DNA of 64,000 nucleotides from Microbacterium sp. EST19A (GTDB lineage Bacteria > Actinomycetota > Actinomycetes > Actinomycetales > Microbacteriaceae): NCBI RefSeq assembly GCF_019969685.1, contig NZ_JAHXYZ010000003.1:124001-188000 (forward strand). The letters are read 5' to 3'. Below are positions 55,901 through 64,000 of the stretch, one piece after another. How positions within the stretch are numbered: position 1 is the first letter of the stretch; each line of letters begins with the position of its first letter. A model generated the notes under the pieces. That model was not told the DNA's origin. It saw only the letters and a list, made by a program, of their open reading frames with translations, and searched no databases. Made by a program: the position numbers and the translations under genes.

Positions 55901-56506
55901 ATGAACACTGCTGCGACCACGCGCACCCCGCGCATCGGCGTGATGGGCGGTACGTTCGACCCCATCCATCACGGTCACCTGGTCGCCGCGAGCGAGGTCG
56001 CCCACTCCTTCGATCTTGACGAGGTGGTGTTCGTCCCCACCGGTCACCCGTGGCAGAAGTCGGATGTCACGCCCAGCGAGCACCGCTATCTGATGACGGT
56101 CATCGCCACGGCATCCAACCCGCAGTTCACGGTCAGCAGGGTCGACATCAATCGTGAGGGACCGACCTACACGATCGACACTCTCCGCGATCTGAAGCGC
56201 GATCGACCGGACGCGGAGCTCTTCTTCATCACCGGAGCGGATGCCGTAGCGCAAATTCTCAGTTGGAGGGACCATGATGAGTTGTGGGAATTGGCTCACT
56301 TCGTCGCGGTCTCCCGCCCAGGACATGTTCTGAGCACGGCCGGCCTCCCGAGCGACAACGTGAGTCAGCTGGAGGTGCCGGCACTGTCGATCTCATCGAC
56401 GGTCTGCCGTGAACGCGTTCGCGACGATCAGCCGGTCTGGTATCTGGTCCCCGACGGAGTCGTTCAGTACATCGCGAAGCATCATCTGTATCGGAGCAAG
56501 GCATGA
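55901..56506 (+). CDS. nadD: nicotinate-nucleotide adenylyltransferase
   Basis: 201 residues. Adenylates nicotinate mononucleotide in NAD synthesis. The nucleotidyltransferase signature GGTFDPIHHGH is at residues 16-26 and ISST-x(n)-R (SISSTVCRERVR) near 165. It heads the nadD, acidic protein, rsfS, SDR run, all linked by overlaps or tiny gaps. nadD-rsfS adjacency is very widespread. Confidence 0.96.
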   Translation: MNTAATTRTPRIGVMGGTFDPIHHGHLVAASEVAHSFDLDEVVFVPTGHPWQKSDVTPSEHRYLMTVIATASNPQFTVSRVDINREGPTYTIDTLRDLKRDRPDAELFFITGADAVAQILSWRDHDELWELAHFVAVSRPGHVLSTAGLPSDNVSQLEVPALSISSTVCRERVRDDQPVWYLVPDGVVQYIAKHHLYRSKA

Positions 56507-57765
56507 GTACATCGGATCAGCCAGATCACGGTCCGCTGACGCGCAAGCAGCTGCGGGAGATCCGCCTGACGGGTTCCACTCCCGTCATCACCCCCGAAGA
56601 GGCCGCCGCCGCGGCCGAGGCTGCCCCGCCGGCACCGCCCCTTCCTCGCCCGGCCACGCCGATCGAGATCCCGCCCGCTCCCGTCGTCGATGACGTCGCC
56701 GCCGACGCCGACACTGCCGACGCGGGTGCCCCGCTGACCCGCCGTCAGGTGCGCGAGCAGGAGCGGATCAAGACCGCGTCGGTCTCCGTGGTCGACGAGG
56801 ACGCCCCCGAAGCCGAGCAGCCGGTCGAAGCCGCCGAGATCCAGGCCCCGGTCGCTGAGACTCCCGCGGAGGCTACGGTCGTCGAAGAGCCGGTCGTCGC
56901 AGAGCCGGTCGTCGAAGCTCCTGCCCAGGTTGCGCCCGAGCAGTCGTCCGCGCTCGTCTCCGGCGACCCGGACTTCGCCACTCCCGCATCCACCGCCCCT
57001 GACGACACCGCGGGTGACGACGATGACGTCGACGACGAGATCGTCGTCGAACCCGTCCGTGCAGCGGAGGCCGCCGACAGCGTGGGCGTCGTCCCGCTCG
57101 AGGTCACCGACGAGCCCGCGGAGACGACGGATGACGTCGCCGCCGTGTTCGGATTGTCCGACGAGAGCAACGACCTTGCGGTCACCGATGACGACGATGA
57201 TGACGACGTCCTCGCGGATGTCGCAGACGCGGATGACGACGACGTCGTGGCGGATCCGCGACCGACGGTCAACTCCGCGTTCGGGGAGGGTCTGCTGACC
57301 GATTCTCCGGAACCGCATGCCCCGTTCCGCCCGTCCTTCGACGAGTTGCTCACGGTCGGCGACTCCACGGGCTCGCAGCACTCCGCACCCAACGCTCTGA
57401 TCTTCACCCCTTCTCCGGGTGAGGGGTCGCTCTCAGGCCCCGTCGCCTCCACGGGCGAGATCCTCGTGACCGGTTCCTACGAGCTGCCCCGCGGGCTCGG
57501 CTCGCAGGGTCACGCGCACGGCACCACCGACGGCAAGGATGTCGACGCCGTCCTCATCGACGGCGAGCTCGCTCCGGCATCCTCGCCCACCCCGATCGCC
57601 GCGAGCGCGGCGGTCAGCACCATCAAGCCCGCCGGCGAGATCATCCGCCCGCCGGCACCCGAAAAGGGCAACCGACTCCTGCTCATCCTGGCCATCGTCG
57701 CCGGAGGTCTCGCCCTCGCGGTGGGCACTGCCGTCATCGTCGCCTTCTCAACGAATGTGTTCTGA
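56503..57765 (+). CDS. acidic disordered protein with C-terminal membrane anchor
   Basis: 420 residues, no known domain. ATGA overlap with nadD. Residues 1-300 are rich in Ala, Asp, Glu, Val and Pro and should be disordered. Two copies of a basic motif stand out, LTRKQLREIR (~11-20) and LTRRQVREQER (~76-86). A single hydrophobic segment at 393-415 (LLLILAIVAGGLALAVGTAV) ends the protein, leaving almost nothing outside, so it is tail-anchored with a long cytosolic arm. Position suggests a link to ribosome silencing or NAD metabolism, but nothing proves it. Confidence 0.8.
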   Translation: MSTSDQPDHGPLTRKQLREIRLTGSTPVITPEEAAAAAEAAPPAPPLPRPATPIEIPPAPVVDDVAADADTADAGAPLTRRQVREQERIKTASVSVVDEDAPEAEQPVEAAEIQAPVAETPAEATVVEEPVVAEPVVEAPAQVAPEQSSALVSGDPDFATPASTAPDDTAGDDDDVDDEIVVEPVRAAEAADSVGVVPLEVTDEPAETTDDVAAVFGLSDESNDLAVTDDDDDDDVLADVADADDDDVVADPRPTVNSAFGEGLLTDSPEPHAPFRPSFDELLTVGDSTGSQHSAPNALIFTPSPGEGSLSGPVASTGEILVTGSYELPRGLGSQGHAHGTTDGKDVDAVLIDGELAPASSPTPIAASAAVSTIKPAGEIIRPPAPEKGNRLLLILAIVAGGLALAVGTAVIVAFSTNVF

Positions 57766-58151
57766 TGCAATCACCTGAAACTGCCGAAGAGATGCTGCGT
57801 CTCGCAGCACAAGCCGCCGTCGACAAGGGTGGTGAGGACCTCGTCGCGCTCAACGTGTCGGAGCCTCTGCCGCTCGTCGACATCTTCCTGCTCGTCACCG
57901 GTAACAGCGAGCGCAACGTCGCCGCGATCGCCGACGAGATCGAGGATCGACTGATCGAATCCGGTCACAAGCGCGTGCGTCGCGAGGGCCGAGCGGAAGC
58001 CCGCTGGGTGCTGCTCGACTTCGGTGACCTGATCGTGCACGTGTTCCACCAGGAGGAGCGGGTCTACTACGGCCTCGAGCGCCTCTGGAAGGACTGCCCG
58101 GTCGTTCCGATCGAGGTCGCCGAGCCCGAGCCCGCTGCAGATCGTTCCTGA
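57765..58151 (+). CDS. rsfS: ribosome silencing factor RsfS
   Basis: 128 residues (Iojap/RsfS family). Binds L14 on the 50S subunit and blocks subunit joining when nutrients are short. Signature parts are KGGEDLVALNVSEPLPLVD, FLLVTGNSERNV, GRAEARWVLLDFGDLIVHVF and EERVYYGLERLW. ATG overlaps the previous stop by one base. Confidence 0.96.
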   Translation: MQSPETAEEMLRLAAQAAVDKGGEDLVALNVSEPLPLVDIFLLVTGNSERNVAAIADEIEDRLIESGHKRVRREGRAEARWVLLDFGDLIVHVFHQEERVYYGLERLWKDCPVVPIEVAEPEPAADRS

Positions 58152-58152
58152 C

Positions 58153-58842
58153 GTGCCGGTGCACCTGATCACCGGTGCAGGCTCCGGTATCGGCGACGTC
58201 GTCGCCCGCCGCCTGCTCGACCGCGGGGATCAGGTCATCGCGGTGGCTCGCGACGCCGGGCGCGCCCGTGAGATCGCGGCGCAGCTCCCTGGTGCGTCGA
58301 CACTCGTCGCCGATCTCTCCCAGCCCGGTCGCATCTCCTGGGCGCTCTCGAAGCAGAACCTTCCGGAGCGCATCGATTCGCTGCTCCACATCGCGGGTAT
58401 CGTCGATCTCGGGGCCGTCGCGGATCTCGCGCCGACGCTGTGGGAGCAGCAGCTGGCCGTGAACCTCATCGCGCCCGCCGAGCTCACGCGGCTCCTGCTT
58501 CCGGTGCTGCGCGTGTCGCGGGGCCAGGTCGTGTTCGTGAACTCCGGTGCGGGTCTGCGGGCGCATGCCGGCTGGGCGGCCTACGCCGCCTCCAAGCACG
58601 GGCTCAAGGCGTTGGCCGATTCCCTGCGGGCGGAAGAGGCCGAGCACGGCGTGCGCGTGACCTCGATCTACCCGGGCCGAACGGCCACCCCGATGCAGGA
58701 GCGCGTGCACCAGCAGGAGGGCAGCGAGTACCACCCGGAGCGGTTCATCAGCGCGGATGCTGTCGCGACGACGATCCTCACGGCGCTCGACCTCCCGCGC
58801 GACGCGGAGATCACCGACCTGACGGTCCGTCCCGGAGCCTGA
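58153..58842 (+). CDS. short-chain dehydrogenase/reductase
   Basis: 229 residues. Nucleotide motif TGAGSGIG at 7-14, NAG-like strand reading LLHIAGIVD, catalytic Ser in VFVNSGAG, and YAASK near residue 143. The arginine-rich region after the first strand (ARDAGRAREI) suggests NADP. Substrate unknown. GTG start one base after rsfS. Confidence 0.9.
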   Translation: MPVHLITGAGSGIGDVVARRLLDRGDQVIAVARDAGRAREIAAQLPGASTLVADLSQPGRISWALSKQNLPERIDSLLHIAGIVDLGAVADLAPTLWEQQLAVNLIAPAELTRLLLPVLRVSRGQVVFVNSGAGLRAHAGWAAYAASKHGLKALADSLRAEEAEHGVRVTSIYPGRTATPMQERVHQQEGSEYHPERFISADAVATTILTALDLPRDAEITDLTVRPGA

Positions 58843-58850
58843 GCGCTGCC

Positions 58851-58857
<7 letters not shown>
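58836..58857. terminator. bidirectional hairpin between SDR and ABC ATPase genes
   Basis: AGCCTGAG (58836-58843) pairs with CTCAGGCT (58850-58857). Both stop codons lie inside the hairpin. Confidence 0.6.
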
Positions 58858-60518
<1,661 letters not shown>

Positions 60519-60529
60519 GCCAGGAGAAT
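60519..60529 (-). promoter_or_regulatory. ABC ATPase promoter, predicted leaderless start
   Basis: On the minus strand TATTCT (60529-60524), six bases (CCTGGC), ATG at 60518. Confidence 0.55.
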
Positions 60530-60539
60530 ACCTCTGAAT

Positions 60540-60611
60540 TGTTTCGAACAGGAAACATCTCAGCCGAAATTGTTCAGCAAGGTTGACATGTGCGCCGAAA
60601 TCAACGAGATT
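60540..60611 (+). promoter_or_regulatory. candidate operator and promoter in the divergent dipeptidase region
   Basis: TGTTTC (60540-60545), six bases, GAAACA (60552-60557) is a perfect inverted repeat just upstream of the minus-strand -10. AATTGTT recurs at 60537-60543 and 60568-60574. For the plus strand TTGACA (60583-60588), a 17-base spacer and GAGATT (60606-60611) form a promoter for the dipeptidase. The region is AT-richer than its surroundings, as a regulated divergent control region would be. Confidence 0.6.
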
Positions 60612-60676
60612 CGAGGAAATCTCCCACTCGTCGATCGGGAGAGGCATCCGCATCACCGAACCGAAGGAGCGCATTC

Positions 60677-61885
60677 GTGCTCGAAGAAGCAGACCGGTAC
60701 ACCGGCTACACCGCGTACGACTACCTGGAAGCAGGCAAGGACTACCGCGAATTCCGCTACGCGAAGCAGATCGGTCGGGTCCCCGCCTACGAGGGTCTCG
60801 ACCTCACCGACGCCCAGAAGGAGCGCACCGAGCGCCTGCTGCGCGAGGAGACCGTGATCTCCCTGCACGAGCACGTGCAGGTGTTCCCCGAGGACATGGG
60901 CGAGCTCCGCGACCACATCCGCCAGGGTCGGGAACCCACCGGCTACCAGGGTCTGGCGCGCTCCGGCCTGACCGCGGTGTTCGACAACGGCATGGACGGC
61001 ACCTGCTGCATCTCCAGCGATGCCGGCTGGAAGTACCAGGACGTGCTGTTCGACCTCGGCGTGCGCATGGCCGACCTGGCGCACCAGGACTTCGTGATCA
61101 AGGCCGAGTCGATCAAGGACATCCGGCACGCCGCCGAGACCGGTCGCGTGGCGCACATCTTCGCGCTCGAGGCCTCGACCATGATCGAGAACGAGGTCGA
61201 CCGCCTCGATGTCCTGTACGGGTTCGGCGTGCGCCAGATGGGCATCGCCTACTCGGAGGCGAACATGCTGGGCGGCGGGCTCAAGGAGCGCGGCGACGGT
61301 GGACTGACGTACTTCGGCGAGCGCGCGGTCGAGCGCATGAACAAGCTCGGCATCGCGATCGACATCTCGCACTCGGGCGACCAGACGTGCCTCGACGTGA
61401 TCGCGCATTCGAAGAAGCCGGTGTTCATCACGCACGCCGGTGCGCGCGGGCTGTGGCCGACGAACCGCATGAAGACCGACGAGACGATCATCCAGTGCGC
61501 GAAGCGCGGCGGCGTGATCGGCATCGAGGCCGCTCCGCACACGACCATCTCGCCCCAGCATCCGAAGCACTCGCTGGAATCCGTGATGGATCACTTCCAG
61601 TACTGTGTCGACCTGGTGGGGCTGGAGCACGTCAGCTTCGGTCCTGACACCCTGTTCGGCGACCACGTCGGACTGCACGACGCCTTCTCGTCGAACCTCT
61701 CGCTCGGTCAGGCGCACGCCAACGTCGAGTATGAGAAGCAGCCGTACGTCGACGGCATCGAGAACCCGGCCGAGGCCTTCTACAACATCATCGGCTGGCT
61801 TGTGAAGCACGACTACTCCGACGACGAGATCCGCGCCGTCGTCGGTGGGAACACCATGCGCGTACTCGAGGAGGTTTGGGTCTGA
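60677..61885 (+). CDS. membrane dipeptidase family (M19) metallopeptidase
   Basis: 402 residues. M19 enzymes are binuclear zinc dipeptidases. Ligand-bearing stretches are readable: SLHEHVQVF near 57, the bridging Glu in FALEAST near 163, His in DISHSGDQT (~232), His in FITHAGARGLW (~253), and GPDTLFGDHVGL near the C-terminus. No signal peptide, so it acts in the cytosol. GTG at 60677 has AAGGAG at seven-base spacing, so the in-frame upstream region is not coding. It overlaps the lipoprotein gene (TGATG), which ties hydrolysis to uptake. Confidence 0.92.
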   Translation: MLEEADRYTGYTAYDYLEAGKDYREFRYAKQIGRVPAYEGLDLTDAQKERTERLLREETVISLHEHVQVFPEDMGELRDHIRQGREPTGYQGLARSGLTAVFDNGMDGTCCISSDAGWKYQDVLFDLGVRMADLAHQDFVIKAESIKDIRHAAETGRVAHIFALEASTMIENEVDRLDVLYGFGVRQMGIAYSEANMLGGGLKERGDGGLTYFGERAVERMNKLGIAIDISHSGDQTCLDVIAHSKKPVFITHAGARGLWPTNRMKTDETIIQCAKRGGVIGIEAAPHTTISPQHPKHSLESVMDHFQYCVDLVGLEHVSFGPDTLFGDHVGLHDAFSSNLSLGQAHANVEYEKQPYVDGIENPAEAFYNIIGWLVKHDYSDDEIRAVVGGNTMRVLEEVWV

Positions 61886-63504
61886 TGAAGCACAGCAAGT
61901 ACCTCGCGCTCGGCGCGGCCGCGGCTCTCGCCGTCGGTCTCGTCGCCTGCGCCCCCACGGCCCCGGAGCCGGGGGAGACGTCCGGAAGCACCGGGCCGAG
62001 CGATGAGACGCTCAGCATCGGCACGACGACCGACGTCGTGAACTTCAACCCGGTGCTCGGTAACAGCCGTACCGACTCGTGGATCACGAACCTGATGTAT
62101 CCGCACCTGCTGAGCATCAGCGAGGACGGCACCAAGGAGGCCCACGTGGCCACCGACTGGGGCTACGTGGACGACACGACCGGGTTCTACGAGATCCGCG
62201 ACGACCTCACCTGGAGCGACGGCGAGCCGCTGACCGCGGAGGATGTCGCCTGGACGCTGAACGCGGTCAAGCGCGACCAGGCGCCGGGCACGTTCTTCGG
62301 GCAGCTCGGCAACCTCGACACGGCGACGGCCGTCTCGGACACCCGCGTCGAGCTCACGCTCACGCAGCCGGACTCGTCGATCATCGACGAGATCGGGTTC
62401 TGGGGCGTCGTCGTGCCGCAGCACGTCTTCGAGCCGAAGGGCTCGATCGCGGAGTTCGCGAACGACGGCAGCGATGGCGGCTGGGTCGGTATGGGCCCGT
62501 TCGTGCTGGATGACTTCCAGGTCGGCCAGCACTACACGCTGAAGCGCGTCGAGGACTACCCGCTCGTCGAGGGCGGCGTTCCCGGTCCTGCCGAGGTCGT
62601 GTACCGGGTGTACCCCGACGTGAACACCGAGATCCTCGCCCTGCAGAGCGGCGAGATCGACGTGATCGCGAACGCCCTCCCGCCGGCACAGGTCGAGCAG
62701 CTCAGCAACACCGACGGGTTGCAGGTCATCGAGGCCGCGGGTCTCGGCTACGCGCACCTCGTGTACAACATGGAGAAGCCGGACCTCGCGAAGACCGAGG
62801 TGCGTCAGGCTCTCGCCCACGCGGTCGACTACGACGCGATCCGGACCGTGGTGCTGCAGGATCAGGCCGTGTCCACCGGCTCCAGCGCGCTGATGCCGGT
62901 TCTCGCGAAGTACTACGACGACTCGATCAAGGAGTACGAGTTCGATCCAGAGAAGTCGCGCTCCCTGATGGAGGATGCCGGATACACGGCCGACGCCAGC
63001 GGCAACTTCCCGGTGTCGTTCCGCCTGATCTACTCGCTGCAGGACAGCGTCACCAGCCAGTGGGCGCAGCTCGTCAAGGACAGTGCGGCCGAGGCCGGCA
63101 TCGCGATCGAACTGCAGGGCACCGAGCGGAACACGTACCTCGCGATGACCAGCGCGGGCGACTACGACATCTACGCGGGCAACTTCGCCATCATGGACGA
63201 CCCGGTGACGAACTTCGCCCTGTCGTACCTGCCGGGGGGAGCGATCAACTACACCCACGTGGACGACGCCGACCTGAACGCTCTGATCGAAGAGGGCATG
63301 GTCACCTTCGATGAGGACGAGAAGATCTCGATCATGCGCGACGCCAACAAGATCGTGCACGAGCAGGTCTACGACAACATCATGTACACGCAGAACCTGT
63401 TCTTCGCCGCGAGCGACGAATGGGACGGATTCATCTCGAAGCCGAGCGAACTGCTGTCGATCGTGAACCCGCTCTCGCTCGCGAGCGCGCACCCGGTCGA
63501 ATAA
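61885..63504 (+). CDS. ABC transporter substrate-binding lipoprotein (family 5)
   Basis: 539 residues. Lipobox LVAC with Cys22, then a Pro/Gly/Ser linker and an SBP_bac_5 domain (YEIRDDLTWSDGEPLTAEDV, GMGPFVLDDF, VRQALAHAVDYDAI). Probable ligand is a dipeptide or similar compound handled by the coupled M19 enzyme; this is inferred. ATG overlaps the dipeptidase stop. The permease follows 31 bases later. Confidence 0.93.
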   Translation: MKHSKYLALGAAAALAVGLVACAPTAPEPGETSGSTGPSDETLSIGTTTDVVNFNPVLGNSRTDSWITNLMYPHLLSISEDGTKEAHVATDWGYVDDTTGFYEIRDDLTWSDGEPLTAEDVAWTLNAVKRDQAPGTFFGQLGNLDTATAVSDTRVELTLTQPDSSIIDEIGFWGVVVPQHVFEPKGSIAEFANDGSDGGWVGMGPFVLDDFQVGQHYTLKRVEDYPLVEGGVPGPAEVVYRVYPDVNTEILALQSGEIDVIANALPPAQVEQLSNTDGLQVIEAAGLGYAHLVYNMEKPDLAKTEVRQALAHAVDYDAIRTVVLQDQAVSTGSSALMPVLAKYYDDSIKEYEFDPEKSRSLMEDAGYTADASGNFPVSFRLIYSLQDSVTSQWAQLVKDSAAEAGIAIELQGTERNTYLAMTSAGDYDIYAGNFAIMDDPVTNFALSYLPGGAINYTHVDDADLNALIEEGMVTFDEDEKISIMRDANKIVHEQVYDNIMYTQNLFFAASDEWDGFISKPSELLSIVNPLSLASAHPVE

Positions 63505-63535
63505 CACCACTGAAATCTCGAGGAAGGTCGCCCGG

Positions 63536-64000
63536 GTGTCCCGAGCATCGTTCATTCTCCGTCGCGCAGGTCGAGGTCTGCTCACGATCTGGTTCGCCGT
63601 GACCGTGACGTTCCTGCTCCTGCGGCTGCTTCCCGGTGACCCGGCCCTGGCGCTGGCGAGTCCGAACATGACGGAGGCCATCCGGGCGACCATCCTCGAG
63701 CAGTACGGGCTGGACCAGCCCCTGATCGTGCAGTACGGGCTGTACATGTGGCAGCTGATCCAGGGGAACCTGGGGATCTCGTTCACCCAATCGATCCCGG
63801 TGCTCGACGTCCTCCTGCAGCGGCTGCCGTGGACGCTGCTGCTGACCATGACCGCCCTCGTACTGACGATCGTCATCGGCATCCCGCTCGGAGTGGCGGC
63901 CGCCTCGCACAAGGGCCGCTTCATCGACCGGGCGGTGCAGATCGTCGGCGTCACGGGGCAGTCCCTGTTCGTTCCGAGCGTTGCGATCCTGCTGCTGTTC
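63536..64000 (+). CDS. ABC transporter permease, DppB/OppB type (3' end outside window)
   Basis: First 155 codons of a permease. GTG at 63536 with AGGAAGG nine bases upstream. One helix (about 12-30, LLTIWFAVTVTFLLLRLLPG) leads into GDPALALASPNMTEA, then EQYGLDQPLIVQYGLYMW, the normal DppB layout. Two further helices appear before the window ends. A DppC partner is expected just outside. Confidence 0.9.
   Translation, partial: MSRASFILRRAGRGLLTIWFAVTVTFLLLRLLPGDPALALASPNMTEAIRATILEQYGLDQPLIVQYGLYMWQLIQGNLGISFTQSIPVLDVLLQRLPWTLLLTMTALVLTIVIGIPLGVAAASHKGRFIDRAVQIVGVTGQSLFVPSVAILLLF

Noticed and set aside
57174..57240. Asp-codon run in the acidic protein as a microsatellite
   Set aside because: The GATGAC-type run is an acidic protein segment with mixed codons rather than a perfect repeat.
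60590..60676. Upstream N-terminal extension of the M19 dipeptidase
   Set aside because: It is Arg/Ser-rich, covers the promoter, and the GTG at 60677 has an ideal AAGGAG spacing.

Overview
The window is GC-rich, gene-dense actinobacterial chromosome, most likely Microbacteriaceae (Microbacterium-like). The evidence is the combination of RbpA, WhiA, paired ClpP1/ClpP2, an ileS T-box leader of the ultrashort stem I type, -10 boxes of the TAnnnT type with poor -35 boxes, and the order uvrA-uvrC-rapZ-whiA-gap-pgk-tpiA-secG. I see no prophage, insertion sequence, CRISPR array or origin. Almost all of it reads as core chromosome with a few accessory transport and stress genes.

Layout. 1-2.6 kb: end of a MoxR/DUF58/membrane-protein operon. 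2.6-9.3 kb: excision repair (uvrA, uvrC), rapZ and whiA. 9.5-13.9 kb: sodA, the triose-phosphate glycolysis block, secG and rbpA. 14-15.6 kb: a membrane-anchored HEVGH protein on the minus strand, then tRNA-Gly(TCC) and tRNA-Pro(TGG). 15.7-19.1 kb: trigger factor, a TPR protein, clpP1 and clpP2. clpX follows at 23.6 kb, after an inserted deoxyribose-type operon (SorC regulator, deoC, a full ALDH and a truncated ALDH-like protein). 24.9-30.9 kb: methyltransferase, M3 peptidase, LysR, then tdh-kbl threonine catabolism. 30.9-34.6 kb: an ArsR-like regulator with a four-half-site operator and a tiny partner, then valS on the minus strand.

34.7-39.6 kb is a complete peptide/nickel-type ABC importer with a fused two-domain ATPase. 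39.6-41.4 kb holds a pentapeptide-repeat protein and a DUF559-like endonuclease-fold protein. 41.5-47.3 kb is T-box-ileS-folC-DUF4233-ndk. It is followed by a VKOR protein (minus), RNase E/G, DUF4031 (minus), then rplU-rpmA-obgE-proB, proA, a small membrane protein, nadD, an acidic tail-anchored protein, rsfS and an SDR. From 58.9 kb to the end there is a second peptide-importer locus: a fused ATPase (minus) divergent from an M19 dipeptidase, a substrate-binding lipoprotein and a permease cut by the window edge.

Three signals go beyond gene content. (1) GGGGGAG occurs about two dozen times on the + strand and, as far as I could read, never on the - strand. This holds inside minus-strand genes too, as expected of a replichore-polar motif. 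(2) Eight genes share a rigid nAnnnT-N6-start geometry that predicts leaderless mRNAs. (3) The two overlapping ALDH genes look like a split form of the two-domain ALDH16 enzyme.
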